Part shown: positions 1-5,848 of the stretch, piece by piece
Numbering within the stretch: position 1 is the stretch's first letter
Layout of the letters: each line of letters starts with the position of its first letter
DNA from: Rhodobiaceae bacterium
GTDB lineage: Bacteria > Pseudomonadota > Alphaproteobacteria > RS24
Direction of reading: 5' to 3'
Length of the DNA: 8,982 bases
Assembly: GCA_002683515.1 (NCBI GenBank)
Contig: NYTN01000069.1
Location: 1-8,982 of the forward strand
Made by a program: the position numbers and the translations under genes
Notes under the pieces: model-generated
Told to the model about the DNA's origin: nothing
Databases searched by the model: none
The model's input: only the letters and a program-made list of their open reading frames with translations

Positions 1-925
1 GCGTGTCTTCATCAAGCACAACTTTGGCAACTTCGGCAGGCCCAAGACCGTTCACAATAAATGCGGCGGCATCTTCTGACCAAGGAACAATATCAACTTT
101 TTCACCTTGCAACTCATTAACTACAGCCTGAACACGGCTACCGCGCATACCGACACAAGCGCCGACGGGGTCAATGGAGCTATCATTTGAAATCACGGCA
201 ATTTTTGCACGACTACCAGGATCACGGGCAACAGCTCTAATTTCAATCACCCCGTCATAAACTTCCGGCACTTCTTGGGCAAAGAGCTTCGCCATAAAAG
301 CCGGATCTGTCCGTGACAGAATGATTTGCGGGCCGCGTTGCTCACGCTTAACATCTTGAATGTAGGCGCGAATACGATCATTAGGATTGAATACTTCGCG
401 CGGGATTAGGTTATCACGCCTTAACATGGCTTCCGCGCGGCCCAAATCAACAACAACATTACCATATTCAACGCGCTTTACGATGCCGGAAGCAACCTCG
501 CCAACTCTGTCTTTGTATTCTTCATATTGGCGTTCACGTTCAGCATCACGCACACGCTGGACAATGACTTGTTTTGCTGTTTGTGTTGCAATCCTGCCAA
601 ATTCTACCGGCGGCAATTCCTCACTTAAAAATTCACCAATTTCGGCATCCGGCTTAATTTTTTTGGCTTCGTCTAAAGTCAGCTGAGTGTTCTCGTTTTC
701 AACACCTTCAACCACCTCCATAAACCGCTTGAGAATAGTATCACCGGTATTGGTGTCAATTTCAGCGCGAATATCATTCTCCGCACCATATCGCGCCTTG
801 GCGGCTTTCTGAATCGCGTCTGCCATAGCACTGAATACCAACTCGGGCTCAATACCTTTTTCCCGCGCCATAGATTCTGCGATACGGAGGAGTTCAAGTT
901 TATTTGCACTTACACCAGTTGCCAT
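1..925 (-). CDS. nusA: Transcription termination/antitermination protein NusA (N-terminal 308 residues; runs off the window)
   Basis: NusA binds RNA polymerase and nascent RNA in the cytoplasm and modulates pausing, intrinsic termination and antitermination. I translated the frame from the ATG at 925-923, and it stays open to base 1. Residues 1-130 form the polymerase-binding N-terminal domain, beginning MATGVSANKLELLRIAESMA. About 140-205 is an S1 RNA-binding domain (VGEVASGIVKRVEYGNVVVD, closing with ILSRT). About 207-283 is KH1 with its GMRG loop near 259-262, and KH2 begins near 290. The rest of KH2 and any C-terminal repeats lie outside the window. The start is fixed by GGAG at 935-932, six bases upstream, inside the last codons of rimP. 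Only base 926 separates the two genes, so translation is probably coupled. The rimP-nusA pairing is widely conserved. Identification is essentially certain. Confidence 0.97.
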   Translation of the reverse strand, partial: MATGVSANKLELLRIAESMAREKGIEPELVFSAMADAIQKAAKARYGAENDIRAEIDTNTGDTILKRFMEVVEGVENENTQLTLDEAKKIKPDAEIGEFLSEELPPVEFGRIATQTAKQVIVQRVRDAERERQYEEYKDRVGEVASGIVKRVEYGNVVVDLGRAEAMLRRDNLIPREVFNPNDRIRAYIQDVKREQRGPQIILSRTDPAFMAKLFAQEVPEVYDGVIEIRAVARDPGSRAKIAVISNDSSIDPVGACVGMRGSRVQAVVNELQGEKVDIVPWSEDAAAFIVNGLGPAEVAKVVLDEDT

Positions 926-926
926 T

Positions 927-1544
927 TTAGTCTCCATTTTTACCTTTTTGACGCTTTAAAGCGTCAGCAATCATCTCATCATTCGCCACTAATCGGGCTT
1001 CTGAAATATCCTCAAATTTAAAACCAAGCGTTGGGGTCTCATCATGTCCATCCAACGGCACATCAATCAAAACCTCGCCATCCTCAAATCCGGTTAGCGT
1101 CCCGCGAAAGCGCTTGCGACTGTCAAAAGCACGAGACATTTCCAGCTTGGCTTCAAACCCTACCCACCGGATAAAGTCTTTGGGACGACAAAGCGGACGT
1201 GCCATACCAGGTGAAGAGACTTCCAAAATATATTGTCCCTTTAACGGGTCTTCTACATCCAATACCGCCGATACTGCTCGACTAATGCGTTCGCAGTCCT
1301 CGACCGTAATCATGCCCTCATCTCTGTCAGCCATAATCTGAAGGACTTGTTCGCCATCCTGGCCAGTCATGCGAATTCGTAATAATTCCAACCCGATATC
1401 TTGAACAACAGGTGCGACCAGAGACAAAAGTGGCGCCGCAGGCCCAGGCGCCATCAGATGCGCGGCGGTTTCCCATGCGTCTTGCAACCCAAAAGAGTCG
1501 TTTTGGTGCACTTCATTTTGTTCTGGTGCTGTATCTGTCATCAT
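927..1544 (-). CDS. rimP: Ribosome maturation factor RimP
   Basis: RimP assists maturation of the 30S ribosomal subunit in the cytoplasm. Numbered from the ATG at 1544, the protein has 205 residues. The N-terminal alpha/beta domain spans about 36-120 (LLSLVAPVVQDIGLELLRIR, then DCERISRAVSAVLD) and includes the signature YILEVSSPGMARPL at 105-118. The C-terminal SH3-like domain spans about 122-190 (FRGTLTGFEDGEVLIDV). The first 33 or so residues (rich in E, Q, D, then an A/P stretch) precede the conserved fold and look like a flexible extension. Two ATGs lie in tandem (1544 and 1541); neither has a strong Shine-Dalgarno. The frame is open up to a TTG at 1637, but that stretch contains the hairpin/U-tract and follows the promoter too closely, so I reject it as coding. 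The gene is immediately upstream of nusA. Product is secure; the exact start is moderately secure. Confidence 0.94.
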   Translation of the reverse strand: MMTDTAPEQNEVHQNDSFGLQDAWETAAHLMAPGPAAPLLSLVAPVVQDIGLELLRIRMTGQDGEQVLQIMADRDEGMITVEDCERISRAVSAVLDVEDPLKGQYILEVSSPGMARPLCRPKDFIRWVGFEAKLEMSRAFDSRKRFRGTLTGFEDGEVLIDVPLDGHDETPTLGFKFEDISEARLVANDEMIADALKRQKGKNGD

Positions 1545-1571
1545 CCAATACTGCTGCCGAAAAAAACCAAT

Positions 1572-1595
1572 AAAAAAAGCGGGGGCGTTTCCGCC
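1572..1595 (-). terminator. Hairpin followed by U7 in the rimP-nusA leader (possible attenuator)
   Basis: Read on the minus strand, GGCG pairs with CGCC around a GAAA tetraloop (1595-1584). CCCGC follows, then seven T residues (1578-1572), and a second run of seven T residues lies at 1566-1560. This resembles a weak intrinsic terminator placed between the predicted promoter and the rimP ATG. The stem is only 4 bp and is separated from the U tract by 5 bases, so termination is uncertain. From general knowledge, the leader of the enterobacterial rimP-nusA operon also carries termination signals, which makes attenuation here plausible but unproven. Confidence 0.35.
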
Positions 1596-1628
1596 GTCCA
1601 CTTCGAATAAAGCAGTCTGTCTAGAGTG

Positions 1629-1656
1629 AATATACAAAGTGAGGCTGAAAAAGCAA
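1629..1656 (-). promoter_or_regulatory. Predicted sigma-70-type promoter for rimP-nusA
   Basis: On the minus strand, TTGCTT (1656-1651) and TATATT (1634-1629) are separated by 16 bases. They match the TTGACA/TATAAT consensus at 3-4 and 5 positions respectively. Upstream is a very AT-rich stretch. The predicted transcript would start near 1622 and give a leader of roughly 80 bases before the rimP ATG. The site lies in the gap between trmB and rimP, where a new transcription unit would make sense. This is a by-eye match only. Confidence 0.45.
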
Positions 1657-1659
1657 GAA

Positions 1660-1678
1660 TTTTAATCTATTATTAAAA
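1660..1678 (-). repeat. AT-rich hairpin between trmB and rimP
   Basis: A perfect 7-bp inverted repeat, TTTTAAT and ATTAAAA, flanks a 5-base loop. It lies just downstream of the trmB stop codon and directly upstream of the predicted rimP -35 box. It has no GC-rich stem or following U tract, so it is not a clear terminator. It could be an upstream AT-rich promoter element or simply low-complexity sequence. Confidence 0.4.
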
Positions 1679-1695
1679 CGTCTGATTTTGAGTGT

Positions 1696-2442
1696 CTAAA
1701 GGAATCCAGGGCAGATATTTTCACGCCGCTGAAACCTTAAATAAGTCGGCGTCCGTCCAGCAGCTAGGGCCTTTTCTTCATAACGCGTCCGAACCCAGCC
1801 TTCAAAGGGACATTTCCAGTCAGTGGCCTCACCCGCTCGCCAATCAAAACCGCCATGGTCGCGAAGATGAATCAATGCCCATGAAACATAGTCCGGGATG
1901 TCACTGGCAAAATAAAACATCCCGTCCGGCTGCAATAGACGATGAAGGTGATGCAGATTTTCTGAATTCACAAATCGTCTTTTATGATGCTTTTTTTTGG
2001 GCCAAGGATCTGGATAAAGCAAATATATCCCAGCTAGACAATTATCGGGCATTGATTCAATGAGTTCACGGGAATCCTCATCATGGATACGAATATTTTG
2101 TAAATTATGCTGTTGGATGCGATTGAGTAGTTTAGCAACACCATTGAGAAATGGCTCGCACCCAATAAAACCAATATGTGGTTTGGCTTCAGCCTGAACC
2201 GCCAAATGCTCGCCACCGCCAAAGCCAATTTCCATTACCAGGTTTTCCGGTGCAAATTTTTTGACCTCAAAAGCCCGCATTGGTTCTTCTGCAAAGTCAG
2301 TTATTCGAATCTCGGGAAGAAAATCCTCAACCAGGCGCGCTTGCTTTGGATGTAACTTGTGCCCCTGCCGCCGCCCGTAAAAAACCCGCCGCACAAGATC
2401 ATTGTGCACGCTTTCTTGATTAGTTTTTATCTTTTTACTCAC
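1696..2442 (-). CDS. trmB: tRNA (guanine-N7-)-methyltransferase TrmB
   Basis: TrmB uses S-adenosylmethionine to make m7G at position 46 in the variable loop of many tRNAs. The 248-residue protein is a class I Rossmann methyltransferase. The SAM-binding glycine motif MEIGFGGGEH is at 70-79, an acidic residue E96 follows in GCEPFLNG, and the acidic turn DEDSRELI is at 121-128. The family signature PDPWPKKKHHKRR is at 144-156, and the C-terminal substrate-site motif TRYEEKA is at 219-225. The assigned start is GTG at 2442, 18 bases after the metK stop, with no recognisable Shine-Dalgarno. A second GTG at residue 12 (2409) is an alternative and would shorten a poorly conserved N-terminus. Position directly after metK suggests cotranscription with the gene that makes its cofactor. 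Family assignment is secure; the start is not. Confidence 0.95.
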   Translation of the reverse strand: MSKKIKTNQESVHNDLVRRVFYGRRQGHKLHPKQARLVEDFLPEIRITDFAEEPMRAFEVKKFAPENLVMEIGFGGGEHLAVQAEAKPHIGFIGCEPFLNGVAKLLNRIQQHNLQNIRIHDEDSRELIESMPDNCLAGIYLLYPDPWPKKKHHKRRFVNSENLHHLHRLLQPDGMFYFASDIPDYVSWALIHLRDHGGFDWRAGEATDWKCPFEGWVRTRYEEKALAAGRTPTYLRFQRRENICPGFL

Positions 2443-2460
2443 GGGAATTGTTTGCCGGAT

Positions 2461-3630
2461 TTAAAGCGCTGACTTAATGGCCTCAACCAGATCAGTTTTT
2501 TCCCATGAAAACGCGCCATCGGCCTCAGGTTGGCGCCCAAAATGGCCATAGGCTGCGGTGCGCGCAAATATCGGCTTATTCAAGCCAAGGTGCGTTCTAA
2601 TGCCTCTTGGGCTGAGATCCATAACCTCGCCAAGAGTGCCCTCCAATTTGAAAGGGTCAACTTTTCCTGTTTCATGAAGGTCAACATAAACAGAAATTGG
2701 CTTGGAAACACCAATCGCATAAGAAAGCTGGATAGTACATTTGTCAGCAAGATCTGCGGCAACAACATTTTTAGCAAGATAACGCGCCGCATAGGCAGCT
2801 GAGCGATCAACCTTAGTTGGGTCTTTACCGGAAAATGCTCCGCCGCCATGCGAGGCTGCACCACCATAGGTATCGACTATTATTTTACGGCCAGTAAGAC
2901 CAGCATCCCCGTCAGGCCCACCAATAACAAATGTCCCAGTCGGATTAACGTAGAACTCATCTTCGGGGCACATCCAGCCCGAAGGCAAAACTGCCTCAAC
3001 GAACGGACGAACAAGTTCGCGCACATCGCTTTGCGACAAGCCTTCATCATGCTGGGTCGAAACAACAACTGATGTCGCGGCGACAGGCTTGCCATTTTCA
3101 TATTTAAGAGAAATTTGGCTTTTTGAATCTGGTCCGAAACCTTGAACGGCGCCAGATTTCCTTGCCTGCGCCATGTCTGAAAGAATTTGATGAGAAAAAG
3201 CAATGGGCGCCGGCATTAGTGTCTCAGTTTCACGACAAGCATAACCGAACATAATACCCTGATCGCCCGCACCTTCATCCTTATTGCCACCATCACCATC
3301 CACACCTTGTGAAATATGTGCAGATTGAGCATGAACATAAACATCGACATCAGCATGCTTCCAATGAAAGCCGTCTTGTTCATACCCGATGTCTCGGACG
3401 CGCTCACGGGCGATATTCGCCATTTCTTCGCCACTGATGAGACCTGTTGGTCGAACTTCGCCGGCCAAGACAATTTTATTAGTTGTTGTTAATGTTTCAA
3501 CAGCGACACGAGCTTCAGGCTCTTTGGCTACAAAAGCATCCAGAACACTGTCAGAAATCAAGTCACACACTTTATCCGGGTGACCTTCGGAAACGGACTC
3601 ACTTGTAAAAATATAATCTTGACGGGCCAT
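2461..3630 (-). CDS. metK: S-adenosylmethionine synthetase MetK
   Basis: MetK makes S-adenosylmethionine from methionine and ATP, releasing phosphate and pyrophosphate. It is the cell's main supply of methyl donor. The 389-residue protein has the N-terminal ATP/metal motif GHPDKV (16-21), the loop motif GAGDQGIMFGYA (120-131) and the glycine-rich phosphate motif GGGAFSGKDPTKVDRS (262-277). C-terminal sequence HFGR is at 363-366. Length is normal for the family. The start at 3630 is chosen because GGAG (3639-3636) sits five bases upstream and the protein begins MARQDYIFTSES as expected. An in-frame ATG at 3681 would add 17 residues overlapping a hairpin and is rejected. A segment around 110-119 (VDGDGGNKDE) falls where family members vary. 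trmB follows after 18 bases. Confidence 0.98.
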   Translation of the reverse strand: MARQDYIFTSESVSEGHPDKVCDLISDSVLDAFVAKEPEARVAVETLTTTNKIVLAGEVRPTGLISGEEMANIARERVRDIGYEQDGFHWKHADVDVYVHAQSAHISQGVDGDGGNKDEGAGDQGIMFGYACRETETLMPAPIAFSHQILSDMAQARKSGAVQGFGPDSKSQISLKYENGKPVAATSVVVSTQHDEGLSQSDVRELVRPFVEAVLPSGWMCPEDEFYVNPTGTFVIGGPDGDAGLTGRKIIVDTYGGAASHGGGAFSGKDPTKVDRSAAYAARYLAKNVVAADLADKCTIQLSYAIGVSKPISVYVDLHETGKVDPFKLEGTLGEVMDLSPRGIRTHLGLNKPIFARTAAYGHFGRQPEADGAFSWEKTDLVEAIKSAL

Positions 3631-3667
3631 AACATCTCCACTGTTTGTCAATTTTTTAGCAGGGCAC

Positions 3668-3705
3668 GGCTTATTAGACAAGCCATATAAAGCTTTCTTT
3701 ATATG
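3668..3705 (-). promoter_or_regulatory. Two adjacent hairpins in the metK leader
   Basis: On the minus strand, a perfect 9-bp stem (CATATAAAG and CTTTATATG, loop AAAG, 3705-3684) runs directly into a second 5-bp stem (GGCTT and AAGCC, 7-base loop, 3684-3668). The two share one base. They lie 38 to 75 bases upstream of the metK ATG. Alphaproteobacterial SAM-metabolism genes, including metK in some orders, are known to carry SAM-binding riboswitches. I could not match this leader by eye to the SAM-II, SAM-V or SAM/SAH consensus. It is therefore reported as a structured leader, not as a riboswitch. Confidence 0.4.
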
Positions 3706-3751
3706 TTTTATAATAATTTAGGCAGATTTTGCGTTGAGGTGGGTTAACCAG

Positions 3752-4149
3752 CGAGAGATTTGCTATATCGATTAGCGCGCGCCGAGCTAGGTGACTTTTT
3801 ATGAGGGCAAAGCACGATTTAAGCTCATCCCTTCATTGCTAGTGACAAAATCGATAAATTTCAGAATAGGGGCGCTATCATTCATTCTGAGATAAGTCCC
3901 AGATGTTTCGAACCCTTTAGAGAAATAATTTATATCAACCCTAAGAATACGCGTGAGCTCGAACAGGCGGAATGCTGAATTCCGGTTAACGCCCTTTTCA
4001 TATTTCTGAATTTGCTAAAATAACAAACCCACTTTATCACCCAAGGCCTCCCGGCTCATAACGGCACCAGCCCGCCGCAGCTTGAGCTTGTAACCAATAT
4101 GTTTATCAATATTAGATAAACCTTTATAAGCCAACAGAAAACTCCACAT
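3752..4149 (-). pseudogene. Broken XRE/Cro-CI-type helix-turn-helix regulator between lnt and metK
   Basis: Translating the minus strand from the ATG at 4149 gives a recognisable lambda-repressor-like fold. It contains IGYKLKLRRAGAVMSREALG, then KVGLLF, a TAG stop at 4017-4015, and then QIQKYEKGVNRNSAFRLFEL. Related proteins read GLTFQQIQKYEKG at this point, so a single C-to-T change turned CAG into TAG inside the recognition-helix region. Past the stop, the frame continues through EGMSLNRALPS to TAA at 3801-3799. The expected family C-terminus continues in the -1 frame as IKSHLARRALIDIANLS (3802-3752), so a one-base deletion (or equivalent) has also occurred just before 3802. Intact relatives are about 130-140 residues; here only 44 codons precede the amber. 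XRE regulators of this type commonly sit between lnt and metK in alphaproteobacteria. The start is uncertain: a TTG at 4134 preceded by GGAG is an alternative. Sequencing error would need two independent mistakes. Confidence 0.85.
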
Positions 4150-4160
4150 ATATTGATTTC

Positions 4161-4181
4161 ATATTAGATATTAGATATTAG
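4161..4181. repeat. Three tandem copies of the 7-base unit ATATTAG
   Basis: The plus strand reads ATATTAG at 4161-4167, 4168-4174 and 4175-4181, exactly in tandem. The last copy runs into the 9-bp hairpin at 4179-4200. The repeat lies upstream of the remnant regulator's start, where operators or promoter elements of that gene would be expected. Its function is unknown. Confidence 0.7.
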
Positions 4182-4200
4182 TATTTAATAATAAATACTA
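4179..4200. repeat. AT-rich perfect inverted repeat just downstream of lnt
   Basis: TAGTATTTA and TAAATACTA form a perfect 9-bp palindrome with a 4-base spacer, beginning 17 bases after the lnt stop codon. In the lnt transcript it could fold into a hairpin, but no U tract follows and the stem is almost all A-T, so it is a poor intrinsic terminator. As DNA it has the form of a dimeric-regulator operator. A similarly built but different palindrome lies on the other side of the broken regulator at 3684-3705. Confidence 0.55.
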
Positions 4201-4216
4201 AAGACTTTTAAAATAT

Positions 4217-5848
4217 TTAAGCGCTGGCTCTTCGCGCTCTATACACCAGCCCCGCAACGCCGAAAAACATCAGAAAGAAAATAATATCACCGTAACGCGC
4301 ATAGAGCGTCTCATCGACAGCCGGCGGCAGGGATACATCCAAAACCCCTCTTTGCATAAGTGGCATCATAGCTTGCTGGCGACCAAGCGCATCAAAAACT
4401 GCAGAAACACCTGTATTTGCTGATCTGATAATTGGCAACCCTTCTTCAATTGAACGCATCCGCGCCATTTCAAGGTGTTGCAATGGGCCTGCAGATTTTC
4501 CAAACCAACCGTCATTAGTCACTGTTATTAAAAAATCCGGTCGAGCCCCCCCCACAACATGTCCAGGAAAAATCACTTCATAACATATGAGGGGTGAAAA
4601 GGACTTGCCCAACTTACCAAGCGCGAGTGTTCTTGGTTCTTCGCCCGCAGTAAAGCCGCCACGCAATCGAGTAAGTTGCTCGAGTCCAAGAAATTCCAGA
4701 AGCTGTTGTTGCGGGAGATACTCCCCAAAAGGCACAAGGCGATGCTTGTCATAAAAGTCTTCTATCACCCCCTCGGGGGAGATTACAAAAACACTGTTAA
4801 AACTTTGCCATGGTCTTTTAGCTTCAGGCGCAACCTCGTCGGCTGGCACCGCTCTCTCTTCGCCGGGCCTAATATCTGTCGCTTTAACAAGAGTCTCGCG
4901 CCGCAACCCACCTGTCACCAAATATGCACCATCGGGTAAAATATCGGTAATTTGCTCTCGCAACCATACATCTCTGTATAATAAAGCAGGGAGGGCGGTT
5001 TCAGGCCAGACCACCAAATCTATCGGCACTTCGGCTGGCTGTCCGGTGAGTTCGAGATGTGTGCGTATAATCCCCAGTCTGTTTTCGGGAATCCATTTTT
5101 CTTTTTGTGGAATGGCTGGTTGAACAATTCTAACCATCAAATCAGCCGTTTTTTCCGGCTTATAAGTTTGAAGCCGTCTATGACCATCCCAAATAATCAG
5201 CAAAAAACCCAAAGACAAAAATACGGCCAGTTTTCTTTCGTGCCGAATGAAAAGGGGAAGCATTGCAAAACAAAGCATAAGTAGAGACAAGCCATGCACA
5301 CCCCACAAACGGGATGATTGGGCTAGAGGTAGCCAGCTTAACGCAGACATGCCGTAGAGATTCCAAGGCAGTCCAGTCAATATATTAGACCGCAACCAGG
5401 ATGCCAGCACCAAACATAGAACAAGCCCGAGCGCGCGGATTGCAAACCTTGGTTTATTAGCAAACAAACGAAACCAAAGTAACGCCGCCAGCATCGGAAA
5501 CACCGCAAGACCGGCGGGCAGAAGTGTTGTCGCAAGGGGCAGGGCCCATAAAAAAAGATCCGGCTCCACCAAAAAAGCAAACCCTATCCAATAGAGGCCT
5601 ATAAAGAACTGCCCAAAACCAAACAACCAAGCAGTAAGCGCTACGTTCTGCCAACGCTGAATACGTTGCAGTCTCATCAATAAGGCAGGAAAGATGAAAA
5701 ACAGTATTGGGTGCGCACCGAAAGGTGGCATAGCCAATGGCACAAGTGCGCCGAGGAAAAAATCAAAAACCCCGCCCTTTATCGGCGACAAAAGAGCCAG
5801 TCGGGTTGACTGATTATCAATCCAGTTTCTGAGAGGGCCGAACATCAT
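4217..5848 (-). CDS. lnt: Apolipoprotein N-acyltransferase Lnt
   Basis: Lnt is an inner-membrane enzyme that adds the third acyl chain to the N-terminal cysteine of lipoproteins, the last step before many are exported to the outer membrane. Counting from the ATG at 5848 (543 residues), about 25-225 is a multi-spanning membrane region starting FFLGALVPLAMPPFG. About 235-515 is the periplasmic nitrilase-like domain. Near the end is a last membrane segment (IIFFLMFFGVAGLVY). The catalytic triad is visible: Glu283 in VVWPETALPALL, Lys368 in YDKHRLVPFGEYLP, and Cys422 in PLICYEVIFPGH. TNDGWFG follows. The frame is open to an ATG at 5938, but that adds 30 basic residues and a 122-base overlap with the upstream gene. 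The tandem ATGs at 5848 and 5845 fit the family better and overlap the upstream gene by about 30 bases. No Shine-Dalgarno is evident. A G8 tract (4553-4546) lies between the catalytic Cys and the GWFG motif. Confidence 0.95.
   Translation of the reverse strand: MMFGPLRNWIDNQSTRLALLSPIKGGVFDFFLGALVPLAMPPFGAHPILFFIFPALLMRLQRIQRWQNVALTAWLFGFGQFFIGLYWIGFAFLVEPDLFLWALPLATTLLPAGLAVFPMLAALLWFRLFANKPRFAIRALGLVLCLVLASWLRSNILTGLPWNLYGMSALSWLPLAQSSRLWGVHGLSLLMLCFAMLPLFIRHERKLAVFLSLGFLLIIWDGHRRLQTYKPEKTADLMVRIVQPAIPQKEKWIPENRLGIIRTHLELTGQPAEVPIDLVVWPETALPALLYRDVWLREQITDILPDGAYLVTGGLRRETLVKATDIRPGEERAVPADEVAPEAKRPWQSFNSVFVISPEGVIEDFYDKHRLVPFGEYLPQQQLLEFLGLEQLTRLRGGFTAGEEPRTLALGKLGKSFSPLICYEVIFPGHVVGGARPDFLITVTNDGWFGKSAGPLQHLEMARMRSIEEGLPIIRSANTGVSAVFDALGRQQAMMPLMQRGVLDVSLPPAVDETLYARYGDIIFFLMFFGVAGLVYRARRASA

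Noticed and set aside
387..686. Plus-strand open frames opposite nusA, rimP, trmB, metK, lnt and phoH (for example 387-686, 1692-2063, 7457-7876)
   Set aside because: They lie antisense to well-supported genes, show no recognisable motifs and have compositions typical of frame shadows.
1545..1637. RimP extended to a TTG at 1637
   Set aside because: No Shine-Dalgarno is present, the TTG lies next to the predicted -10 box, and the added segment is the hairpin/U-tract leader.
1990..1998. A-AAA-AAG slippery heptamer in trmB, where a -1 shift would meet a stop three codons on
   Set aside because: The three lysines belong to the family signature PDPWPKKKHHKRR, so codon identity explains the A tract; I saw no strong upstream Shine-Dalgarno or downstream hairpin.
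2880..3473. Minus-strand frames overlapping metK at 2580-2867, 2880-3203 and 3216-3473
   Set aside because: They are alternative frames inside metK, whose own frame is intact and carries all family motifs.
3631..3681. 17-residue N-terminal extension of metK from an in-frame ATG at 3681
   Set aside because: The ATG at 3630 has GGAG at ideal spacing and gives the normal family N-terminus; the extension overlaps leader hairpins and has no homology that I recognise.
3741..3747. TTAACC half-site upstream of metK as a CtrA binding site
   Set aside because: Only a single half-site is seen, with no properly spaced second TTAA; a chance match is likely.
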